Positions 1 through 6,844 of a stretch of DNA of 12,199 nt are shown piece after piece; position 1 is the first letter of the stretch, and every line of letters begins with the position of its first letter. The stretch covers positions 1 through 12,199 of the forward strand of contig JASEGF010000045.1 of the NCBI GenBank assembly GCA_030017935.1, given 5' to 3'. Position numbers and translations under genes: made by a program. The notes under the pieces were generated by a model. The model saw only the letters and a list, made by a program, of their open reading frames with translations. It searched no databases and was not told where the DNA came from. Source of the DNA: Bacteroidales bacterium (GTDB taxonomy: Bacteria > Bacteroidota > Bacteroidia > Bacteroidales > DTU049).

Positions 1-2754
1 AGTGCTAGTAGTAAAGCTGGAGTTATAAGAACAGTTGCAGATAATAACACTGCTAGTGATTGGATAGTAGCAGATGCTACAAATCCACAATCTATTGGAT
101 ATATGAATCCATATTTTACAGGCACTTTTGGTAGTGGTTGCCAGAGTAGTAGAGTACCTGGAGTTGTATATATTGATAATATCCCAGCTGTGGATGTGGG
201 TGTTGTAGAAATCACTAAACCTAACACTGGTATCGAACTAACAAATGATGAGCAAGTTAAAGTAGTTATACGAAATTTCACATTTACAGATCTAATAAAT
301 GAAACTTTTGATGTAGTATATAAAGTAGATAATCAACCACCTGTAGTGGAGCAATTCACTGGTACAATATTAGCTCATGATACAGCTTCATTTATTTTTA
401 CTCAAACTGCTGATCTTAGTTTAATTGGAAGTACATATACAATTACTGCATATACTGACCATACTTTAGATAATTATAGTTTTAACGATACTTTACAAAA
501 ATCTATTACAAATAATCCTTTAGAATACTGTACATCTGCTGCCACATCTACGGGAGACGAAGATATATGTAGATTTATGTTAGCAGATTTAGATAATACT
601 AGTGGTTATACTTCTGCTCTTTATACTGATTTCACTAATTTACCTGCACCAGTATTATTTATCGGGCAAGATTATCCTTTAGAATTAGAAGTATGTGATA
701 ATCCTTCATATTATTATGCTGGATATGCACGAGTATTTATAGATTGGAATCATGATGGTGAATATCAGGTACCTGATGAAGTAGTATTCGAAAGTTATTA
801 TCCAGGACAAGCAACGAATTTATTAACAGATTATATAACTGTCCCAGATTCTGCTTATATTGGATATACAGGTATGCGTGTGATAGTAAGAGAAGGTAGT
901 GTTTTACCAGATCCATGTGGTACATATGGTTATGGCGAGACAGAAGACTACCTAGTACTAGTATTACCACGCAAAGCTATAGATGCTGGTATAACTGCTG
1001 CAAATGTGGGCTATGCACAGTATAATGGTACTACAACCACTGCAGAAGTTAAAGTTAGAAACTATGGTTATAATCCTTTGACAAACTTTAATATAATAGC
1101 AAAGAAAGATGCTCAAGTGATAAGTACTATACCATGGAGTGGTAATTTACTTCCAGATTCTTCAATAATAATGAATATACAAAATTTACCAGTAGATTCT
1201 GGACTAAATAATGTATGCTTTACAGTGCAAACACTTAATGATTCAGTACCACAAAATGATACTAGATGTGCTCAATACTTTGGTTTACCATCAGTAATAT
1301 TATTTGAAGATGATATGGAGCCGACAACATTACTAACAGCAGATGCTACAGGAATGTGGGAGCACGGAGTGCCACAAGGTACAGTGATCAATCAGCCATA
1401 TTCTACACCTAATGTGTGGATGACAAAACTTGCATCACCTTATCCTAATGATACAATAGGCTATTTAGAATTTCCAATACAGAATTTCTCAGGAGTAACA
1501 GATCCATACTTATCCTTCTACTATTGGGTAGCGAGTGAAAGTGGAGAAGATGGAGCATATATAGAATATTCACTAAACAATGGACAGACTTGGTTAACCT
1601 TAGGAGGCATAAATGATCCAGATGGATATCATTGGTATACAGACTATTTAACAAATGGTAAACCTGGTTATAGTGGGTCAAGTAATGGTTGGGTAGGAGC
1701 ATTTATAAAGATGAGTGCACTCTCAAATAAAACAAATGTAAGGTTGAGAATAGGCTTTGTATCTGATGCTACTGTAAATGCTGATGGTTTTGCGATAGAT
1801 GATATCGTAATCTCAGCATACAATGTGCCTAATAATGTAGCACTTACTGAAATAGTAACACCTACCTCACCTACTACTACAGGATCTACTCAAACAGTAA
1901 AAGTTAAAATAGCAAATGTGGGAACCAATGTTGTAACAAATGTACCTGTAAGCTATAAGATAGATGATGGCACAGCAGTTAATGGGACATATTCTGGAAG
2001 TATAAATCCTGGAGATACCGTAGAATATACATTTACACAGACATATCTAGCACCACACATAGACTACACATTGTGTGCATATAGTAGATATCCTAGTGAT
2101 ATAGTGAGAATAAATGATACATTGTGTATGAATATTCAATCACTACCAGCAGATTATGATATAGGAGTAGTAGAGATAATATCACCTAGAGATTCTACAC
2201 CTATAGGACAACAGATAGCTGTTACCATAGCAGTGAAGAACTATGGACTAAATCCTGTATCAAATGTACCAGTGAGATATCAACTAAACTATGCAAATGA
2301 TAGAAATGATGTAATCAGTCAGACCATAAATCCTGGAGATACAATACATTTCACATTCACACAGAAGTATAATGGACCTACAATGCAATATATCTTATGT
2401 GCAGAGACACAATTAAGTAATGACATGTACACCAATAATGACGCTATTTGTGAAGTGCTCGGCACCTATGTCGTAGGTATAGAAGATATCTTAGACGAGA
2501 ATGATGGAATGGTGATATATCCAAATCCAAGTACTGGAGCGCTAAACATATTACTAGAAACTACGCTGGCATCAGAAGGTACATTGATAATAAGGAATCC
2601 ATTAGGAGAGCTGGTATATAGTGAAAATATCAGTGTGAATGCTGGTAGAAATGAACTACGACTAGATCTCACAAATCAAGCAGCAGGCTTATATCATTGT
2701 ACAGTGATGTTAGGAGATAAAGTATATAATAGAGTGATAAGTATTCAAAAATAA
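1..2754 (+). CDS. Large modular secreted protein with type A T9SS sorting domain (5' end outside window)
   Basis: The frame is open from base 1, so the gene begins upstream; 917 codons are visible. The first Met (base 103) is internal. Residues 1-60 look like the end of a lamin-tail-like domain. Then come CARDB-like beta-sandwich repeats at about 65-171, 327-427, 611-711 and 719-820, each opening with a D/N-[VIA]-[GA] stretch and containing V(K/R)N-type strands and a D(T/S) near the end. A GEVED domain lies at about 175-324, with the acidic DWNHDG turn at 248-253 and GETEDY near its end. A MAM/jelly-roll-like domain lies at about 434-606, ending in a DGFAIDDI stretch. The last 90 or so residues are a type A T9SS C-terminal domain with YPNPSTG at 840-846. 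No catalytic domain is visible, although one could lie upstream. I infer export by T9SS and a surface, adhesive or substrate-binding role. Recognition of T9SS cargo is firm; the repeat names are by pattern. Confidence 0.93.
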   Translation, partial: SASSKAGVIRTVADNNTASDWIVADATNPQSIGYMNPYFTGTFGSGCQSSRVPGVVYIDNIPAVDVGVVEITKPNTGIELTNDEQVKVVIRNFTFTDLINETFDVVYKVDNQPPVVEQFTGTILAHDTASFIFTQTADLSLIGSTYTITAYTDHTLDNYSFNDTLQKSITNNPLEYCTSAATSTGDEDICRFMLADLDNTSGYTSALYTDFTNLPAPVLFIGQDYPLELEVCDNPSYYYAGYARVFIDWNHDGEYQVPDEVVFESYYPGQATNLLTDYITVPDSAYIGYTGMRVIVREGSVLPDPCGTYGYGETEDYLVLVLPRKAIDAGITAANVGYAQYNGTTTTAEVKVRNYGYNPLTNFNIIAKKDAQVISTIPWSGNLLPDSSIIMNIQNLPVDSGLNNVCFTVQTLNDSVPQNDTRCAQYFGLPSVILFEDDMEPTTLLTADATGMWEHGVPQGTVINQPYSTPNVWMTKLASPYPNDTIGYLEFPIQNFSGVTDPYLSFYYWVASESGEDGAYIEYSLNNGQTWLTLGGINDPDGYHWYTDYLTNGKPGYSGSSNGWVGAFIKMSALSNKTNVRLRIGFVSDATVNADGFAIDDIVISAYNVPNNVALTEIVTPTSPTTTGSTQTVKVKIANVGTNVVTNVPVSYKIDDGTAVNGTYSGSINPGDTVEYTFTQTYLAPHIDYTLCAYSRYPSDIVRINDTLCMNIQSLPADYDIGVVEIISPRDSTPIGQQIAVTIAVKNYGLNPVSNVPVRYQLNYANDRNDVISQTINPGDTIHFTFTQKYNGPTMQYILCAETQLSNDMYTNNDAICEVLGTYVVGIEDILDENDGMVIYPNPSTGALNILLETTLASEGTLIIRNPLGELVYSENISVNAGRNELRLDLTNQAAGLYHCTVMLGDKVYNRVISIQK
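2479..2751 (+). other. Type A T9SS C-terminal sorting domain (Por secretion tail) coding segment
   Basis: The C-terminal 90 or so residues of the first protein contain YPNPSTG, then a strand pattern with a RNPLGELVYSE-type turn, and a GLYHCTVMLGD-like segment before a short basic end (ISIQK). This is the usual layout of type A sorting domains, which route cargo through the type IX secretion pore and are normally removed during surface attachment. It ends directly at the stop codon, as expected for an intact signal. Confidence 0.93.
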
Positions 2755-2774
2755 TCACAATACTATATGAACAT

Positions 2775-2805
2775 AAAAAAGGGCATAATTTTATGCCCTT
2801 TTTTT
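2775..2805 (+). terminator. Rho-independent terminator of the T9SS cargo gene
   Basis: GGGCAT (2781-2786) pairs with ATGCCC (2793-2798). The stem can extend to eight pairs with AA/TT, and flanking A6 and T-run sequences extend it further. The T-run covers 2799-2805. The hairpin begins about 20 bases after the stop at 2754, so it is a typical end for the plus-strand gene. Confidence 0.92.
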
Positions 2806-2911
2806 GTTGTTATGTTGAAATATTTATAATATGAATGATTTCTTGAAAATTATTGATAGAAAAATCAAGAAAATTTTTGGATAATATACAGTTTTGTTAT
2901 CACTAAAATAT
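2806..2911. other. AT-rich spacer between convergent transcription units
   Basis: This spacer lies between the two oppositely oriented terminators. It holds no reading frame with coding character. The only structure seen is an eight-base inverted repeat, TTTCTTGA (2839-2846) with TCAAGAAA (2865-2872), separated by 18 bases. It is weak and has no G+C-rich core. Confidence 0.5.
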
Positions 2912-2951
2912 AAAAAAGTGTGATTTATTATTTTAAAAATAAACCACACTT
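2911..2951 (-). terminator. Rho-independent terminator of the etfB-etfA-acyl-CoA dehydrogenase operon
   Basis: Read on the minus strand, AAGTGTGGTTTATT (2951-2938) pairs with AATAAATCACACTT (2929-2916) over 14 positions. The single non-Watson-Crick pair is a G-U wobble. A run of T follows at 2917-2912. It starts 25 bases beyond the dehydrogenase stop codon. The wobble would be an A-C mismatch if read on the plus strand, which supports minus-strand use. Confidence 0.87.
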
Positions 2952-2975
2952 ATAAAGGATATTTTTTTAAAAATC

Positions 2976-4694
2976 TTAATTTAAATCAAAAATATTTTTG
3001 CAAGAGCATACATCATCTTCTTCTAAAGATGTTATAAGGCCAGCATATTGTGTATTTTGAGCATTTGAATATTTTATATAAGTTTGTGCAGAATTCAAAA
3101 ATTCGATATTCCTCTGAGCATCATATAATAATAAATAGCTAATGATAATATTCCCAATCATTTCTACTAATCTGCGAGCATGAAAATCTAAGGTTTCTTG
3201 ATTAGCAGCATCTTTAATTTTAGTAAATACATAATCATATTGAGAAGTCATTTTGACGAGAATAGATTTTAAATCTTGAAGTTCTGGATGAGTAATTAGA
3301 GAGGCGTATTCATCTACCATTTCTCTAAAAGTATTATTAGTAACTCCTCTGATAGCTGCTACTACTTGCAATTGCGAAGTACCTTCATAGATATTAGTTA
3401 TTCTAGCATCTCTATATAACCTCTCAATAGGATAATCTTTCATATAACCAGATCCACCGTGGATTTGCAAAGAATCATATGCAATTTGATTAGCAAATTC
3501 GCTAGAAAATAATTTAATAAGTGGAGTATAATATTCAGCTAATTTTTGATATTTTTTTAAATCATCTTTTTCATTTTGAGAAAGAGGTCTTTTCTCGGAG
3601 AGATAATTTAATCCTTTATAAATATCAACGAATCTAGCAGTTTCATACATAAGAGTACGAGCAGCATCCAGTTTGGCTTTCATAGTATTGAGCATTTCAT
3701 AAACTGGAGGAAACTGAATGATGGGTTTCCCAAATTGGAAGCGTTCTTGAGCATATTTATAACCTTCACGATAAGCAGCTTCAGCAATACCGACAGATTG
3801 TGCAGCTACACCTAGTCTAGCAGCGTTCATTAGAGACATAACATATTTAATAAGACCCAATTTTCTTTGTCCAACGAGTAGAGCAGGGGCATTTTTGAAA
3901 ACTAATTCACAAGTAGGACTACCATGAATGCCCATTTTATTTTCTATACGTCTCACTTTAACAGCTTTATCTCTGCGATCATATAAGAACAGTGATAGTC
4001 CACGACCATCAGTAGTTCCCTCTTCGGATCTAGCTAACACTAATGAAATGTCTGCATCACCATTAGTGATGAAGCGTTTCACACCATTTAGATACCATTT
4101 ATCGGAACTCTCATCATAAGTGGCTTTTAATTGTACAGCTTGCAAATCGCTACCAGCATCTGGTTCTGTGAGAGCCATTGCACCTGTTTTCCCTTGAGAA
4201 AATAAAGGTAAAAATTTATCTTTTATCTCTTGACTAGCAAATTCATTAATCGTTTCAGCACAATCTTGTAAGCCCCAAATATTAGAAAAACTAGCGTCTG
4301 CTCTAGCAATGATTTCATTACTCATGACAAATGGAAGAATGGGGAAATTTAACCCTTGATATTTTCTAGGTAAAGTCATCCCCATAACATTAGCTTCTAC
4401 AAGTGCATTGTAATTTTCTTGGGTAGCAGGATGATAATGGACTTCATTATTAATAAGTTGTGGCCCTTCGGCATCTACAATTTCTGCATTAGGTGCTATT
4501 ACTTCACCAGCTATTTCACCTATAATTTCTAAAATTTTTTCATAATTCTCTATCGCGTCCTCTACATCTTGTGGAGCATAGTCGTATTGGTCTTTCTCGG
4601 AAAAATCATTTTCTTTTATTCGAACAATTTTCTCCATTAGAGGATGATTTAGATGAAATTTAAGTGATTTATTATCTGAAAAGAAATTTTCCAT
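2976..4694 (-). CDS. Acyl-CoA dehydrogenase, long form, last gene of the ETF operon
   Basis: A 572-residue FAD enzyme that oxidises acyl-CoA to trans-2-enoyl-CoA and hands electrons to ETF; it is cytoplasmic. ACAD signature 1 is at 173-183 (MALTEPDAGSD). Signature 2 is at about 410-442 (QIHGGSGYMKDYPIERLYRDAR, split here only for description, then IYEGTSQLQ). The expected catalytic base is Glu437 in IYEGT, which is present. It is much longer than a short-chain enzyme of about 380 residues: there is an N-terminal extension of some 50 residues and a C-terminal helical extension from about 450, as in long-form Bacteroidales homologues I recall. A Cys-Ser-Cys pair lies at 563-565. The start is 7 bases downstream of the etfA stop, so the genes are almost certainly co-transcribed. 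Chain-length preference cannot be read from sequence alone; butyryl-CoA or branched substrates are possible. Confidence 0.96.
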   Translation of the reverse strand: MENFFSDNKSLKFHLNHPLMEKIVRIKENDFSEKDQYDYAPQDVEDAIENYEKILEIIGEIAGEVIAPNAEIVDAEGPQLINNEVHYHPATQENYNALVEANVMGMTLPRKYQGLNFPILPFVMSNEIIARADASFSNIWGLQDCAETINEFASQEIKDKFLPLFSQGKTGAMALTEPDAGSDLQAVQLKATYDESSDKWYLNGVKRFITNGDADISLVLARSEEGTTDGRGLSLFLYDRRDKAVKVRRIENKMGIHGSPTCELVFKNAPALLVGQRKLGLIKYVMSLMNAARLGVAAQSVGIAEAAYREGYKYAQERFQFGKPIIQFPPVYEMLNTMKAKLDAARTLMYETARFVDIYKGLNYLSEKRPLSQNEKDDLKKYQKLAEYYTPLIKLFSSEFANQIAYDSLQIHGGSGYMKDYPIERLYRDARITNIYEGTSQLQVVAAIRGVTNNTFREMVDEYASLITHPELQDLKSILVKMTSQYDYVFTKIKDAANQETLDFHARRLVEMIGNIIISYLLLYDAQRNIEFLNSAQTYIKYSNAQNTQYAGLITSLEEDDVCSCKNIFDLN

Positions 4695-4701
4695 AACACA
4701 A

Positions 4702-5724
4702 TTATTTTACGTTTTGTTTATAAAATTTAATCATTTTAGGTATCACAGAATTTACATCTCCTATGATAACATAGTCGGCTATTTCATTAATAGGAGCTTT
4801 GGGATCAGTATTAATAGAGATAATAGTAGAGCTCTCAGCCATACCAGCTCTGTGTTGTACAGCACCAGAAATACCACAAGCTATATATAATTTGGGTCTA
4901 ACAGTTACACCAGTTTGTCCAATTTGGCGTTCTGGTTCAGCAAAGCCAGCATCTACAGCAGCTCTAGAAGCACCAACTTCAGCACCTAGGATATTAGCTA
5001 ATTCATACAATAATTGAAAATTTTCTTTACTTCCCATGCCATAACCACCAGATACGATAATATTAGCATTTTTGATATTAATCTTTTGTGGTTCTACATG
5101 TCGTTCAATAGTTTGTAAGATGAAATGCTCAGGTTTTAGAATTTTTTCAGTATCTATTTTAGAAATTTTACTATTATAGCTATTTGAAATAATTTCTTTT
5201 TTCATCACACCTTCTCTAACAGTAGCCATTTGAGGGCGTGTTTCAGGATTAATAATGGTAGCAATGATATTACCACCAAATGCTGGTCTTATTTGAAGAA
5301 GTAAATTTTTATATTCTTTTTGAGATTTCGGTTCTATATGCGAACCAATAGCTAACTCAGTGCAATCAGCAGTTAATCCACAACGTAAAGCAGAAGCCAC
5401 TCTAGGAGCTAAATCTCTACCAATAGGTGTAGCTCCATAAATAACTATTTGAGGTTGTTCATTTTTTAAAAGTTCTATAACTATAGCAGCATGTGGTAAA
5501 GTTTGATAAGGAAATAATCTATTATCTTTAGCAAAATGAATCACATCAACTCCATATGGAGACACTTGTCTAGCAATATTTTCATCTACATCACCTATTA
5601 CTATAGCTTCTAATGGTACATTTAATTGATTAGCTAATTTTCTACCTTTAGAACATAATTCTAAACTGACATCAGCTATATTTTTTTCTTCTGTTAATTC
5701 ACAATAAACAAAAATACTATTCAT
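4702..5724 (-). CDS. etfA: Electron transfer flavoprotein alpha subunit
   Basis: A 340-residue protein. Residues 1-180 form the nucleotide-binding-like domain I. Residues from about 222 on form the FAD-binding domain II. The FAD-site landmarks are all present: SGGYGMGS at 225-232 (Tyr where many homologues have Arg in GGRG), SRAAVDAG at 253-260 with the flavin-contacting Arg254, GQTG at 269-272 with Thr271, GISGAVQH at 284-291 with His291, and NTDPKAPI at 305-312. It pairs with EtfB to carry electrons from the adjacent dehydrogenase to a membrane acceptor, or to take part in flavin-based bifurcation. Its start is 24 bases after the etfB stop and its stop is 7 bases before the dehydrogenase. 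No Shine-Dalgarno is visible, as is usual in this phylum. Confidence 0.97.
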   Translation of the reverse strand: MNSIFVYCELTEEKNIADVSLELCSKGRKLANQLNVPLEAIVIGDVDENIARQVSPYGVDVIHFAKDNRLFPYQTLPHAAIVIELLKNEQPQIVIYGATPIGRDLAPRVASALRCGLTADCTELAIGSHIEPKSQKEYKNLLLQIRPAFGGNIIATIINPETRPQMATVREGVMKKEIISNSYNSKISKIDTEKILKPEHFILQTIERHVEPQKINIKNANIIVSGGYGMGSKENFQLLYELANILGAEVGASRAAVDAGFAEPERQIGQTGVTVRPKLYIACGISGAVQHRAGMAESSTIISINTDPKAPINEIADYVIIGDVNSVIPKMIKFYKQNVK

Positions 5725-5748
5725 AATTCAAAGTTTTTTAAAAAAAGG

Positions 5749-6621
5749 TTATCCAATAATATGACTATTAATGAGGGTTTTCATTAGTTTGTCTATGTCA
5801 TTATCATTGTCTGCTAGTACTAGATTTTCTTTAGCTTTGAAGACAACATTTTCAATTTTTTTCACCTTAGTAGGAGAACCACTCAGCCCTAACCATTTAA
5901 TATCAGCATTGATATCTTCTACGCCCCATTCATCTATTTTTAAATAAGGTTTAGATTCGAAGAGATCATAATAATCTTCATTACGATCTTGAAGCTCAGA
6001 CATGGAAGTGGCTTTTTTGTATTTCATCACCAACTTAGCATTCCTAAATCTACATCTTGGCGAGCTATGATTGACAGTAATCAAACAAGGGAGGGTAGAT
6101 TTAATAATTTCTATACCTCTATCTAATCTTCTTTTAATAGTAATACTAGAAGTATCAACATCAATTAATTCCTCTGCATAAGTAATTTGAGGTATTCCAA
6201 GTTTTTCAGCCGTTTGAGGTCCTACTTGTGCTGTATCACCATCTATAGCCTGTCTACCAGTGAAAATTAAATTTACAGGCCATAATTTTTTAATAGCCAT
6301 TGATAGTGCATAACTAGTAGCTAAAGTATCACTACCGGCGAAGCGTCTATCTGTCAATAGATATCCTTTATCAGCTCCATGAAACAGTGCTTCTCTAATA
6401 ATTTCATTGGCACGCACTGGGCCCATAGTTAAAAGGATAACCTCACTATCTTTAATTTTGTCTTTTACTCTAAGAGCCATCTCTAGGGCATGTAAATCTT
6501 CTGGATTAAATATAACTGGCAATGCAGCTCTATTTACAGTACCATCCTCTTTCATGGCATCTTGAGTTACATTAGCAGTGTCTGGCACTTGCTTAGCTAA
6601 CACTACAATTTTAAAGCTCAT
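5749..6621 (-). CDS. etfB: Electron transfer flavoprotein beta subunit, bifurcating-like (clostridial/Bacteroidales) sequence type
   Basis: A 290-residue protein and the first gene of the operon. It opens with KIVVLAKQVPDT at 4-15, then NPEDLHALE at 39-47. The nucleotide-binding loop is GRQAIDGDTAQVGPQ at 122-136. GLSGSPTKVKK lies at 245-255, and the protein ends in NSHIIG. The DGDTAQVGP loop and the GSPTKV C-terminal element are features I associate with EtfB of clostridial Bcd-EtfAB complexes, which hold a second FAD where canonical mitochondrial-type EtfB holds AMP. Flavobacterium-type EtfB, as I recall it, lacks this loop. Identity as EtfB is secure. Bifurcation is an inference from sequence type. 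The start is supported by a TAnnTTTG element 28 bases upstream and by the conserved N-terminus. Confidence 0.96.
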   Translation of the reverse strand: MSFKIVVLAKQVPDTANVTQDAMKEDGTVNRAALPVIFNPEDLHALEMALRVKDKIKDSEVILLTMGPVRANEIIREALFHGADKGYLLTDRRFAGSDTLATSYALSMAIKKLWPVNLIFTGRQAIDGDTAQVGPQTAEKLGIPQITYAEELIDVDTSSITIKRRLDRGIEIIKSTLPCLITVNHSSPRCRFRNAKLVMKYKKATSMSELQDRNEDYYDLFESKPYLKIDEWGVEDINADIKWLGLSGSPTKVKKIENVVFKAKENLVLADNDNDIDKLMKTLINSHIIG

Positions 6622-6649
6622 ATATTTCCAATTTTCAATAATTAGTTTG

Positions 6650-6657
6650 CAAAGATA
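6650..6657 (-). promoter_or_regulatory. etfB: Bacteroidota -7 promoter element for the etf operon
   Basis: On the minus strand the sequence reads TATCTTTG, an exact match to the Bacteroidota -7 consensus TAnnTTTG, ending 28 bases before the etfB start. I see no convincing -33 TTG at the usual spacing, so the assignment rests on the -7 box and its location in the divergent intergenic region. Confidence 0.7.
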
Positions 6658-6784
6658 CGATTAAAAAATTATATGAAAATGTAAAAATTCAAATTTACCA
6701 CTATTCATTTATAAATATTAATATAATTTCTGGAATAATTTTTATAAAAAAGATAAAAAATTAGAAATATTGAAAAAAAATATT

Positions 6785-6792
6785 TACCTTTG
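6785..6792 (+). promoter_or_regulatory. pruA: Bacteroidota -7 promoter element for pruA
   Basis: TACCTTTG matches TAnnTTTG exactly. It lies 52 bases before the pruA ATG, so the transcript would have a leader of roughly 45 bases made almost wholly of A and T. A weak TTAG at 6761-6764 sits at about -33 spacing. No operator palindrome or riboswitch fold is apparent between this element and the etfB promoter. Confidence 0.7.
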
Positions 6793-6844
6793 CAATTGTA
6801 TCAAAAATAATTAGTGATTTTAAAAAACAAAAAAATAAAAAGAT

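Noticed and set aside
103..105. ATG at 103 as the start of the first protein
   Set aside because: The frame is open with similar composition back to base 1 and the ATG sits inside a domain-like stretch, with no signal peptide or promoter element before it.
737..970. Minus-strand open frame of 77 codons inside the first surface protein
   Set aside because: It is antisense to a GEVED domain with clear coding signal and has a His/Leu-rich composition typical of a shadow frame.
1445..1702. Minus-strand open frame of 85 codons inside the first surface protein
   Set aside because: It is a Leu/His-rich mirror of the MAM-like domain, with no promoter or family resemblance.
2466..2672. Minus-strand open frame of 68 codons opposite the sorting domain
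   Set aside because: It is complementary to the conserved T9SS C-terminal domain, and its Ser/Phe-rich sequence is explained by the opposite strand.
2839..2872. Inverted repeat TTTCTTGA / TCAAGAAA as a third terminator or operator
   Set aside because: It has eight pairs with an 18-base loop, low G+C and no gene end or promoter next to it; such a match is expected by chance in AT-rich DNA.
3928..4119. Plus-strand open frame of 63 codons opposite the acyl-CoA dehydrogenase
   Set aside because: It is a shadow of a well-conserved enzyme with no independent evidence.
4799..5017. Plus-strand open frame of 72 codons opposite etfA
   Set aside because: It is antisense to the conserved FAD-binding domain of EtfA and lacks a promoter or any recognisable motif.
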